This document shows, piece after piece, positions 22,115 through 30,524 of a stretch of DNA of 34,110 nucleotides. The position numbers and the translations under genes are program-made. Source of the DNA: Rhodoferax sp. (GTDB taxonomy: Bacteria > Pseudomonadota > Gammaproteobacteria > Burkholderiales > Burkholderiaceae_C); NCBI GenBank assembly GCA_026224975.1, contig JAMFRW010000541.1, positions 1-34,110 of the forward strand, read 5' to 3'. A model generated the notes under the pieces. It made no database searches and had not been told where the DNA came from. It saw only the letters and a list, made by a program, of their open reading frames with translations. Within the stretch, counting starts at the first letter, position 1. Each line of letters opens with the position of its first letter.

Positions 22115-24045
22115 TCATCGCCACCGCGGGCCATGTCGACCATGGCAAGACCAGCCTCGTCAAGGCGCTGACCGAGATCGACACCGACCGGCTCGCCGAA
22201 GAAAAGCGCCGCGGCATGTCGATCGACATCGGCTTTGCGTATGCCGATGTGGGCGCGGCCACGCCGCTCGGCTTTGTCGACGTGCCCGGCCACGAGCGCT
22301 TCGTGCGCAACATGCTGGCGGGCGTGGCCTGCATCGATCTGGCGCTGCTCGTGATCGCCGCCGACGACGGGCCGATGCCGCAGACGCACGAGCACCTCGG
22401 CATCCTCACGCTGCTCGGCGTGCCGCGCTGCGTGGTCGCGCTGACCAAGATCGATCGGGTGGCGCCCGAGCGGCTGGTGCAAGCCGAGCGCGAAGTGGTG
22501 GCGTTGCTGCAGCCCGGGCCGTTTCGCGGTGCACCGGTCTTTCCGCTGGTCGCAACCCACGGAACCGGCGTGCCGGCCTTGCGCCAGCATCTTGCGGATG
22601 CTGCCGTGGCGTTTGCGGCGCGTCCGGTGGCAGGGCACTTCAGGCTCGCCGTGGACCGCAGCTTTGCGCTGGCAGGCGCGGGGCGCATCGTCACCGGTGC
22701 GGTGCTGTCCGGCCGCGTGCAGGTGGGCGATCAGGTGATCGTCTCGCCGCGCGGCACGGCGGCGCGCGTGCGCGGCATCCATGCGCAGAACCAGCGTGCC
22801 AACGTAGCCGTGGCCGGGCAGCGCTGCGCGCTCAACCTGGCCGGCGTCGATCTCAAAGATGCCGAGCCCGTGCGCGGTGATTGGGTCGTGGCCCCCGACG
22901 CACACGCGCCCACCGATCGCCTCGACGTGCAGCTCGACGTGCTCGCCAGCGAGCCCAAGGCACTCGCGCACCGGGCCGCGTTGCAACTGCACATCGGCGC
23001 CGCCTCGGTGAACGCGCGCGTGGCCACACTCGACGGCCCGAGCATCGCGCCGGGCGCCAGCGGCATGGCGCAGTTGAACCTGGAACGGCCCATCGCCGCG
23101 CTGCATGGCGACCGCTTCATCCTGCGTGACAGCGCCGCGGGCCGAACCGTGGCTGGGGGCCGGGTCATCGACCCCTTCGGGCCTGCGCGAGGCCGCTCGA
23201 AACCGGCGCGTGCCTTGCACCTGGCGGCAATGGCGCTGAGCGCGCCGGCCGACGCGTTGGCGGCGATGCTGGCAGCCGAACCCGACGGCATAGCCCTGCA
23301 GCGCTTTGCGTTGGCGCGCAACCTGACTGCCAGCGAAGCAGCGGTGTTGCGGGAGCCGCTGCATTCGCCCCTGCATGCGCCCTTCCGCAGTTCACCCGGC
23401 ATCGTGGTGATGGCAGCCGGCTCCGCGCCCATTGCCTTGTCGAGCACTCACTGGCAGGCGTTGCGGGAGCGCGTACGCGCTGCCGTCGCGCGCTGGCACG
23501 CGGACCGGCCCGACAGCGTGGGCGCCAGCGAAGCGGCCCTGGCCGAGCTGCTCGGCATGCGGCGAACAGTGCCGCTGCTGCACGCAGCGCTCGCGTCGAT
23601 GGTGGAAGACGGCACCGCCGCGCGCGAAGGCCTGCGCTTGCGCCTCGCCGATCACCGCGCCGTGCTGTCGCAGTCCGACAGCGATTTGCTGGACCGCGTG
23701 ACAACCCTGTTGCAGCCCGCAGGCCTGCGGCCCCCGATCGTCGGCGAACTCGCCACGCTGCTGGCCCTCCCCCAGCCCGAATTGATCGACTTCCTGACGC
23801 GCGCCAGCCAGCTCGGCGCACTGGTGCGCGTGGCGCCGAACCGCTTCTACCTGCCGCACACCGTGGCCGAGTTGATCGCACAAGCGCGGAAGCTCGCCGC
23901 CGAATCGGAAGATGGCCGCTTCGATGCCGCCGCCTACCGCGACCACACTGGCATCGGCCGCAACCTGACGGTGCAGGTGCTCGAATTCATGGACCGCGAA
24001 GGCGCGACGAGCTTCGATGGCGCGCGCCGCATGCCGACGCCTTGA
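22111..24045 (+). CDS. selB: Selenocysteine-specific translation elongation factor
   Basis: GTG at 22111 overlapping the selA TGA; [44 protein letters not shown] GTPase motifs, C-terminal winged-helix repeats; 644 aa. Confidence 0.97.
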   Translation: [644 protein letters not shown]

Positions 24046-24073
24046 CCAAACCCGCGTGCTAAGGTCTTGCCAC

Positions 24074-24169
24074 GGAAGAGAAACACATCCTGGTGGAGTG
24101 CCCGGTCTTCAAAACCGGCGAGACGCGCTCAGCGTGTCTGGTGGGTTCGACTCCCACTCTCTTCCGCCA
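24074..24169 (+). tRNA. selC: tRNA-Sec (anticodon TCA)
   Basis: 8-bp acceptor GGAAGAGA/TCTCTTCC, anticodon loop CTTCAAA (TCA at 24109-24111), long variable arm AGACGCGCTCAGCGTGTCT, T arm GTGGGTTCGACTCCCAC, GCCA end. Confidence 0.97.
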
Positions 24170-24186
24170 ACGCTCCCAGCCTCCGC

Positions 24187-24825
24187 ATGACCACACCGAC
24201 TCAGACGCCCATCCTGCAAGCCGATGCGCTCGGCTTCACCTACCCCGGCGAGCCTGCCCTCGTGAGCGATTGGTCGGCGACGATCGGCGCTGGCGTGACG
24301 CTGCTGCACGGCGACACCGGCAGCGGCAAATCAACGCTGCTGCGCGTGATGGCTGGCGTGCTGCCCGCCACTGGCCGACTCACGCTGGCTGGCATCGACC
24401 TTCGAAGCGATGCCTCGGCCTATCGGCGCCATCTTTTCTTCTGCGAGCCCGCGACCGAAGCTTTCGACCAAGTGACTGCACGCCAATGCACCGCGTCGCT
24501 CAGCGATGGCGATGAGGGCTTCGACGCATCCGCGTGGCAGCAACTCGCCGAAGGCTTCGCCTTGGGCCCGCACCTCGACAAGCCGCTGTACATGCTCTCG
24601 ACGGGCTCGAAGCGCAAGGTCTGGCTGGCTGCGGCGCTGGCGTCGGGCCGCGCGCTGGTCTTGCTGGACGAGCCGACAGGCGCGCTCGATGCGGCATCGG
24701 TACGCTGCCTTTGGGCCGCGCTCGGCCGCGCGGCGGCGCGCAACGATCGGGCCGTTGTCGTGGCGAGCAGCGAACGCATCACGCAGACGCCCCTCGCCGG
24801 CACGATCGAGTTACCGCCGCGCTGA
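24187..24825 (+). CDS. ABC transporter ATP-binding protein (orphan, no permease adjacent)
   Basis: Walker A GDTGSGKSTLLRVMAG, signature-like LSTGSKRKVWLAAAL, Walker B ALVLLDEPTGALD; ATG 24187. Confidence 0.88.
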   Translation: MTTPTQTPILQADALGFTYPGEPALVSDWSATIGAGVTLLHGDTGSGKSTLLRVMAGVLPATGRLTLAGIDLRSDASAYRRHLFFCEPATEAFDQVTARQCTASLSDGDEGFDASAWQQLAEGFALGPHLDKPLYMLSTGSKRKVWLAAALASGRALVLLDEPTGALDAASVRCLWAALGRAAARNDRAVVVASSERITQTPLAGTIELPPR

Positions 24826-24842
24826 GGAAGTCAAGTCGACGA

Positions 24843-26069
24843 TCAATGAAACGCCGCCGCATGCCGCGCGGCGATCCACTCCTCGTTGGTCGGCTCCACG
24901 CCCACCGCGAGCCGGCTGCCCGGCGCCGAGATGAGTGGCGCGTGGCTGGCGTTGGCGGCATCGTCGAGCACGATGCCAAGGAAGCCGAGTTCGCGACACA
25001 CGCGTTCGCGGATCTCGGCGCTGTGCTCGCCAATGCCTGCGGTGAACACCAGAAGATCGAGCCCGCCGAGCACCGCAACGAGGGAGCCCACCTCGCGCAC
25101 GATACGCCGCACATACAGCGCCAGCGCCGCGCGAACGCGCGCACCGACGTCATCGGTGCGGGATTCGGCGGCGAGCAGCACGCGCGGTTCCGACGACAGG
25201 CCCGAGACGCCGAGCAACCCCGACTCGTGGTACAGCACATGGCCGACCTGCGCCAGGCTGAGCTTTTCGATCTCCATCAGGTAGAGCACTGCGCCAGGGT
25301 CGAGCGAGCCGGTGCGCGTGCCCATCATCAAGCCGTCGAGCGCCGAGAAGCCCATCGTCGTGCCGACGCTTCGCAACCCTTGCATCCCGCACAGGCTGGC
25401 GCCGCTGCCCAGGTGCGCGGCGATCATGCGGCCGCGCGCCAGCCCGCCATGGCGTTCGGGCAGTGCGACCGAGAGGTACTCGTACGACAGGCCATGAAAA
25501 CCGTAGCGGCGCAGCCCGCGCTCCCACGCCGAATACGGCAGCGGCAGCATCTGCTCGACCTGCGGCAGCGTGTGATGGAACGCCGTGTCGAAGCAGGCGA
25601 TCTGCGGCAGCTCGGGATCGGCGGCCAGCAGCGTTTCGATGGCGTCGAGCGCAAAGGGCTGGTGCAGCGGCGCCAGCGGGACGAAGGTTTTGAGGTCAGC
25701 CAACACGGCCGCATCCACACGCGCCGGCTGCACATACTTGCTGCCGCCGTGCACCACGCGGTGCGCCACCGCCGCGAGCCGACGCGGCCCCAGGCGCAGC
25801 AGTACGCGTTCGCGGATGTGCGCCAGCGCGGCGTGATAAGGCTCCTGCGCATCCAGCATCAACGGCGCGGGCTCGACGCCTGTCTCGCCATAGGTCGCTT
25901 GCGAACCACCGATGTCCTGCACCTTGCCATTCCAGACCGGCGTGCGCGGGAGCGGTGATTGGCCGGCATCGAAGAGCGCGAACTTGATGCTGGACGACCC
26001 GCAGTTGAGCACCAGCACCAGCCCGCCGTGGGTCGCATAGCGGTCGAAAGAAGCGTGGGGGTGGGTCAT
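24843..26069 (-). CDS. ackA: Acetate kinase
   Basis: VLVLNCGSSSIKFALFD, AVAHRVVHGGSKY, ACFDTAFHHTLPQ, IAAHLGSGASLCGMQGLRSVGTTMGFSALDGLMMGTRTGSLDPG, FTAGIGEHSAEIRERV. Confidence 0.97.
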   Translation of the reverse strand: MTHPHASFDRYATHGGLVLVLNCGSSSIKFALFDAGQSPLPRTPVWNGKVQDIGGSQATYGETGVEPAPLMLDAQEPYHAALAHIRERVLLRLGPRRLAAVAHRVVHGGSKYVQPARVDAAVLADLKTFVPLAPLHQPFALDAIETLLAADPELPQIACFDTAFHHTLPQVEQMLPLPYSAWERGLRRYGFHGLSYEYLSVALPERHGGLARGRMIAAHLGSGASLCGMQGLRSVGTTMGFSALDGLMMGTRTGSLDPGAVLYLMEIEKLSLAQVGHVLYHESGLLGVSGLSSEPRVLLAAESRTDDVGARVRAALALYVRRIVREVGSLVAVLGGLDLLVFTAGIGEHSAEIRERVCRELGFLGIVLDDAANASHAPLISAPGSRLAVGVEPTNEEWIAARHAAAFH

Positions 26070-26262
26070 GGTGATGAGGTGTGATGAATCATGCGCCAGA
26101 GACAGGAGGCCAGCCCGGCGCGATGTCCAGACGGTTTTAGTGCATCTTGCACCGCCCGTGCGGTCACAGGCCTACAACCCGCCGCCAATCGGCCGATGAC
26201 CCTGAGCGACCACTGCGCAAAAAAGCGGCGCATCCCACGAGCAACCACCCGACGGCCACGCC

Positions 26263-26379
26263 ATGCACCCACTGCTCACCCTTCCCTCTGTCTTCCTGCT
26301 GCTGGCCTGCATCGGGCTGGCCGTGCCGCCGGCGCTTCGCGTCTACCGCATGGCGCGGATGCTCCTGGCGCGCGCCTGA
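26263..26379 (+). CDS. Possible 38-aa small membrane protein
   Basis: ATG 26263: MHPLLTLPSVFLLLACIGLAVPPALRVYRMARMLLARA*; one hydrophobic segment with a basic C-terminus, in the gap upstream of the Cache-CheW gene. Confidence 0.35.
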   Translation: MHPLLTLPSVFLLLACIGLAVPPALRVYRMARMLLARA

Positions 26380-26426
26380 GCCTCCACGTCCGATCGTCAG
26401 GACAACTTTCACCGAAGGGAGCCCCC

Positions 26427-28826
26427 TTGAGTCTCAGCTACAAAGGCATGCTGTTCACCGATCAGGCGGGGCCCTTCGTGCGGCACATGCCGACGCTGAA
26501 CGACCACCGTGAAACGCTGAAGACGCTGCAAGGCTCGTGGGACACGCTTTCACTGCTGGGCCACCTTTCGCACACCCGCGCCAACCTCGGCAAGACGCGC
26601 GAAGCCTTCGACAAGCTCACCGGTGAGCTGATGACCACGCTGGCCGACGAGACGCTGGCGCGCACCACCTCGGGCCTGGGCTACAAGGCGCAGGTAGCGG
26701 TCGACATCCTCACGCGCAACCTCTTCGAACGCACCGCCGACATCGGCTTTCTGGCGACCGATGCGGCCGTCGCGCACGCCGTCGCGTCGAACGACCCGGA
26801 GCAACTGGCCGCACTGCGCTTACGTTTTCAGCGCTACGCCTCGCGTTATTCGGTCTACCGCGACATCGTGTTGCTAGCCCCGAACGGCCAGGTGCTCGCG
26901 CGCATGAACGATGGCTTTGCGGGCCGATCGACTTCCGACATCGTCAGGCGCGCCGCCAACGGGCGAGGCTTCATCGAGACCTACGCCCCCACCGATTTCT
27001 GCGGCGGCCATGCGCTCACCTATGCGAGCGCCGTGGGCCAGAGCGCTGGCGTGCTGGTCCTGGTCTTCGACCTGATCGACGAGGTCCGCCGCGTCTTCGA
27101 TCGCCTGGCCAACGCCGACGAGTTGTTCGCTTTCGTCGACAGCGCAGGCCTGGTCGTCGCCTCGAACGACCCGGTTCGCCTGCCGACCGGCAGCCGCGCG
27201 CCGCTGCCGCAAGCATCGGCCCATGTGCGCCTCGCGGGCCAGAGTTATGTGGCGGTGCAGCGCCGGCCGCAACCGTATCAAGGCTACGAAGGCCCGGGCT
27301 GGACGGCGCTCGCCATGGTGCCGTGCGACGTGGCCTTCGAGCCCGTCATCACCGGCGCCGAAGCGGCGTTTTCGGGCGACGGCATCTTCTCGGAACGCAT
27401 GCGCTCGATTCCGATGCAAGCCAGCGCGATCCAGGGCAACCTGGACTGCGTCGTGTGGAACGGGCACTTGCTGAAGGGCGACGGCGCGGCCAAGGGCGGC
27501 GACACCGGCGCCCACGACTTCTCCCGCGCCCTGCTCGCCGAGATCGCCTCGACCGGCCGGCGCACACAAGGCGTGTTCGAAGCGGCCACCGCCGAACTGC
27601 TGGCCACGGTGACAGCCACCATGCTCGAAGAGACTCAGTTGCTCGCCGGCCTGGCTGTCGACATCTTCGACCGCAACCTCTACGAACGCGCCTGCGACTG
27701 CCGCTGGTGGACCGAAGACGCGACGCTCGCTGCACTCGACTCCGGCGCCAGCGCAGAAGTGCTGGCGCACATCAATTCGCTCTACACCGTCTACACCGAC
27801 ATCCTGCTGTTCGATGCACAAGGCCGTGTGGTCGCTTCCAGCGGCAACCCGTCGCTGGTCGGGCAGGTGCTGGCCGATGGCTGGGTCGGCGATTGCCTCA
27901 AGGCCGGCTCGCAAGCCAGCTACGCGGTCTCGCCCTTCGAAGCTTCGGCGCTGTACGGTGGCCGGGCGACCTATGTCTACACCGCGCCGATCCGGGCCGA
28001 TGGCGTCACCGTTGGCGGCGTGGGCCTGGTCTTCGATTCGGAGCCGCAATTCCTCGCCATGCTCGACGCCGCGCGGCCCACCCGCGCTGGCTCGATGGCC
28101 GCGTTTCTGCGGCCCGATGGCTCGCTCATCAGCGCCTCTGCCGGCCTGCCCGTGGCGCTGCCGAAGAAGGTGATGTCCTTGCGCGGCGGTGAATCGTGGA
28201 GCGGCACGCTGGTGAGCGATGGCAAATGTTTTGCCGTCGGCGCGACCGCCAGCAGCGGCTACCGCGAATTCAAGACCAGCGACGGCTATGTGGACGACGT
28301 GATCGCCGTCATCGTCGTGCCCTGCGGTCGGCTGGAGACCGGCCCCGAGGCCAAGCGCCTCACGCTCGTACCTGTGGCCAAGGGCACCGAAGTGGCCACC
28401 TTCTACATCGGCTCGCAGGCCACCGGCATCCTGGCTCAGGACGTGATCGAGTGCATCGAACTCAAGCAGGCGATCCGGCCCGCCGGCGGCCAGAACCCGG
28501 GGGCGCGGCGCCAGGGTTACATCGCCTGGCGGGACCAGGCACTGCCGCTCGTCGACATCGCCGGCGAACTCGGCGAATCCGGCGCGACACCGCGCCACGC
28601 CATCGTGCTCCAGCACCAGGGGTTGCACTTCGGCTTGCTCGTGTCTGACCTCGGCGAGATCGTGCCCCTGCAACTCTCGACGGCGCCCGCCGCGACCCGC
28701 CTGCACGGCGGCCTGGAACTGATCACGACGCTGGCCCAATCGGGCAGTGCGCTGCTGCCGCTGCTCTCGGTCGGCTGCATCGCCGCCTTGTCGGTCGCCA
28801 GGTCCGGGGCCAAGTCCGCAGCCTGA
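26427..28826 (+). CDS. Tandem Cache-like sensor protein with C-terminal CheW-like domain
   Basis: Two similar sensor modules (VDILTRNLFERTADIGFLATDAAV / VDIFDRNLYERACDCRWWTEDATL) and a CheW-like tail (TFYIGSQATGILAQDVIECIE...YIAWRDQALPLVDIAGELG...HFGLLVSDLGEIVPL). TTG 26427 (SLSYKGM) or ATG 26448 start. Confidence 0.8.
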   Translation: MSLSYKGMLFTDQAGPFVRHMPTLNDHRETLKTLQGSWDTLSLLGHLSHTRANLGKTREAFDKLTGELMTTLADETLARTTSGLGYKAQVAVDILTRNLFERTADIGFLATDAAVAHAVASNDPEQLAALRLRFQRYASRYSVYRDIVLLAPNGQVLARMNDGFAGRSTSDIVRRAANGRGFIETYAPTDFCGGHALTYASAVGQSAGVLVLVFDLIDEVRRVFDRLANADELFAFVDSAGLVVASNDPVRLPTGSRAPLPQASAHVRLAGQSYVAVQRRPQPYQGYEGPGWTALAMVPCDVAFEPVITGAEAAFSGDGIFSERMRSIPMQASAIQGNLDCVVWNGHLLKGDGAAKGGDTGAHDFSRALLAEIASTGRRTQGVFEAATAELLATVTATMLEETQLLAGLAVDIFDRNLYERACDCRWWTEDATLAALDSGASAEVLAHINSLYTVYTDILLFDAQGRVVASSGNPSLVGQVLADGWVGDCLKAGSQASYAVSPFEASALYGGRATYVYTAPIRADGVTVGGVGLVFDSEPQFLAMLDAARPTRAGSMAAFLRPDGSLISASAGLPVALPKKVMSLRGGESWSGTLVSDGKCFAVGATASSGYREFKTSDGYVDDVIAVIVVPCGRLETGPEAKRLTLVPVAKGTEVATFYIGSQATGILAQDVIECIELKQAIRPAGGQNPGARRQGYIAWRDQALPLVDIAGELGESGATPRHAIVLQHQGLHFGLLVSDLGEIVPLQLSTAPAATRLHGGLELITTLAQSGSALLPLLSVGCIAALSVARSGAKSAA

Positions 28827-28881
28827 GTGGTGGCCCACAAGGCCAGCGCTTGACAGGCGCGCGGGCGTCTACAGCCCGAAC

Positions 28882-28898
28882 CTTAATGCCTCCTTAAG
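28882..28898 (+). promoter_or_regulatory. PmrA/BasR-box-like direct repeat (CTTAAT-N5-CTTAAG)
   Basis: CTTAAT (28882-28887) GCCTC CTTAAG (28893-28898), just upstream of the PAP2 gene start at 28922. Confidence 0.7.
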
Positions 28899-28921
28899 GG
28901 AGGCTGGCTACGCTCGTCCCG

Positions 28922-29611
28922 ATGAACATCAGGATGTCGGGCCGACTCGAATGGCTCACCGTGGCCTTGCTCGCCGTCGTGCTCGCCTGGGACGCCTCGG
29001 GCCTCGATCTCCGGGCCGCGCGCCTCTTCGGCGGGCCGGGCGGCTTTCCGCTGAAGGACCACTGGCTGTTCGAGGGCGTGATGCACACCGGTGGCCGCTG
29101 GTTGTCGTGGATGCTCGCCGCGTGGGTCGTCATCGGCATCTGGCGCCCCACCGGCTGCTTGCACCGCATCGATGTCGCCGAAAGAATCCAGCTCGCGGCC
29201 AGCCTGGGCGCGGCGGTGCTGCTGATCTCTGGCATGAAGAAGTTCAGCAACACGAGTTGCCCGGCCGAACTCGAAGTCTTCGGGCGCACCGCACGCTATG
29301 TATCGCATTGGGCGTGGTTCCGCGCCACCGATGGCGGCACAGGCAGGTGCTTTCCGGCAGGGCATGCCTCCGCTGCGTTCGCGTTCGTGGGTGGCTACTT
29401 CGCCTTCATCAAGCGCTCACCCGACATCGCCCGCCTCTGGCTCGCCACCGCCGTGCTGTGCGGCATCGCACTCGGCGCAGCACAACAAGTGCGCGGCGCC
29501 CATTTCATGAGCCACACGCTGTGGACTGCGTGGCTGTGCTGGGCTTCCGCGCTGGCGATCGACAGGGCGCGCAGAGGCTACGTTCGATTCGGGCGCGTTT
29601 CGGCGGTGTGA
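28922..29611 (+). CDS. PAP2-family phosphatase / lipid phosphatase
   Basis: 229 aa membrane protein with CFPAGHASAAFAF (PSGH-like motif) and RGAHFMSHTLWTAW (third motif region). Confidence 0.88.
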   Translation: MNIRMSGRLEWLTVALLAVVLAWDASGLDLRAARLFGGPGGFPLKDHWLFEGVMHTGGRWLSWMLAAWVVIGIWRPTGCLHRIDVAERIQLAASLGAAVLLISGMKKFSNTSCPAELEVFGRTARYVSHWAWFRATDGGTGRCFPAGHASAAFAFVGGYFAFIKRSPDIARLWLATAVLCGIALGAAQQVRGAHFMSHTLWTAWLCWASALAIDRARRGYVRFGRVSAV

Positions 29612-29639
29612 GCGACTACCGAGCGCTCACGATGCGCGC

Positions 29640-29951
29640 TCAAGCCGCCACAGCACGCGGCGCAAGGTCCGCCTGACGGCGCCGCCATTCGTCGAAGCCG
29701 ATCGCGCCGAGGCGCGGCCCAGCGCCCGGCACCGGCGTGTCATCCTGCAGTTCGGTATCTGGTGGCGACCGGTGACCCGCGGCAAGTGGTGCCGGATATT
29801 CACGCCCGATACTTCGGCTCGATCTTGCCGCGAAAGTAGCCGCTCTCGGCGAGACGCTCGGCGCCGAAATGACTTCATGCCCGCCCGCACGAAGCAGGGC
29901 CACGAGCTTGGAACCGATGAGGCCTGAGCCTCCGATGACGACGATCTTCAT
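29640..29951 (-). pseudogene. Remnant of an SDR / NmrA-like NAD(P)-binding gene with internal deletion and apparent micro-inversion
   Basis: Minus strand N-terminus MKIVVIGGSGLIGSKLVALLRAGGHEVIS, internal AERLAESGYFRGKIEP (different frame), C-terminal TELQDDTPVPGAGPRLGAIGFDEW; family segment GDPRQVVPDIHARYFG is on the plus strand at 29771-29818. Confidence 0.8.
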
Positions 29952-29966
29952 GGTGTGTTTTCCCGA

Positions 29967-30446
29967 TCAGGCCAGTTGGGCCTTGTCCAAACCAAAGGCC
30001 TTGTCCGACGATCCCGGCACCGTCTTGAAGCCGACATTGATGCGGTTCCAGGCGTTGTTGGCCATCACGACGAAGCTCAGGTCGGAGAGTTCCTTTTCAT
30101 TGAGTTGCGTACGCACGCGCTCGTAGATGTCGTCGGGCACGCCGTGCTCCGGAAGCCGGGTCAGCGCGTCGGTCCAGGCCAGCGCCGCACGTTCACGCGG
30201 GCTGAACAGCGTCGACTCCCGCCACACGGCCAGGTGGTAGATGCGCAGCTCACGCTCGCCATGCATCTTGGCCTGCTTCACATGCATGTCGAGGCAAAAA
30301 CCGCAGCCGTTCAATTGCGCGGTCCGGATGGCGACCAGATCACCGATCGACGCCTCGATGGCACTGTCTTTCGTCGCGTTCGAAAACTCGATGAGCTTCT
30401 TGAACAGCTCGGGCGATTGCTGAAGGTAGTTGATTCGCTGGGTCAT
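29967..30446 (-). CDS. Carboxymuconolactone decarboxylase / AhpD-like protein
   Basis: ATG 30446: MTQRINYLQQSPELFKKLIEFSNATKDSAIEASIGDLVAIRTAQLNGCGFCLDMHVKQAKMHGE; CxxC...H motif of the CMD family. Confidence 0.93.
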   Translation of the reverse strand: MTQRINYLQQSPELFKKLIEFSNATKDSAIEASIGDLVAIRTAQLNGCGFCLDMHVKQAKMHGERELRIYHLAVWRESTLFSPRERAALAWTDALTRLPEHGVPDDIYERVRTQLNEKELSDLSFVVMANNAWNRINVGFKTVPGSSDKAFGLDKAQLA

Positions 30447-30478
30447 GGCTTTCTCCTGGGTTGGTCCATGACACACAA

Positions 30479-30505
30479 GACGCGCGGTGCCGCCGGTTTG
30501 TGACG
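30479..30505 (-). promoter_or_regulatory. Candidate ECF41-type sigma promoter (CGTCACA-N16-CGTC)
   Basis: Minus strand CGTCACA (30505-30499), 16 nt, CGTC (30482-30479), upstream of the CMD gene start at 30446. Confidence 0.65.
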
Positions 30506-30524
30506 GCTCGCCGCAAACTATTTT

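Noticed and set aside
24067-24186. N-terminal extension of the ABC ATPase through tRNA-Sec
   Set aside because: The region is a well-formed tRNA; ATG 24187 gives a normal ABC start.
26874-28838. 654-aa minus-strand ORF antisense to the Cache-CheW gene
   Set aside because: Same high-GC antisense artefact; the plus strand has clear CheW and sensor motifs.
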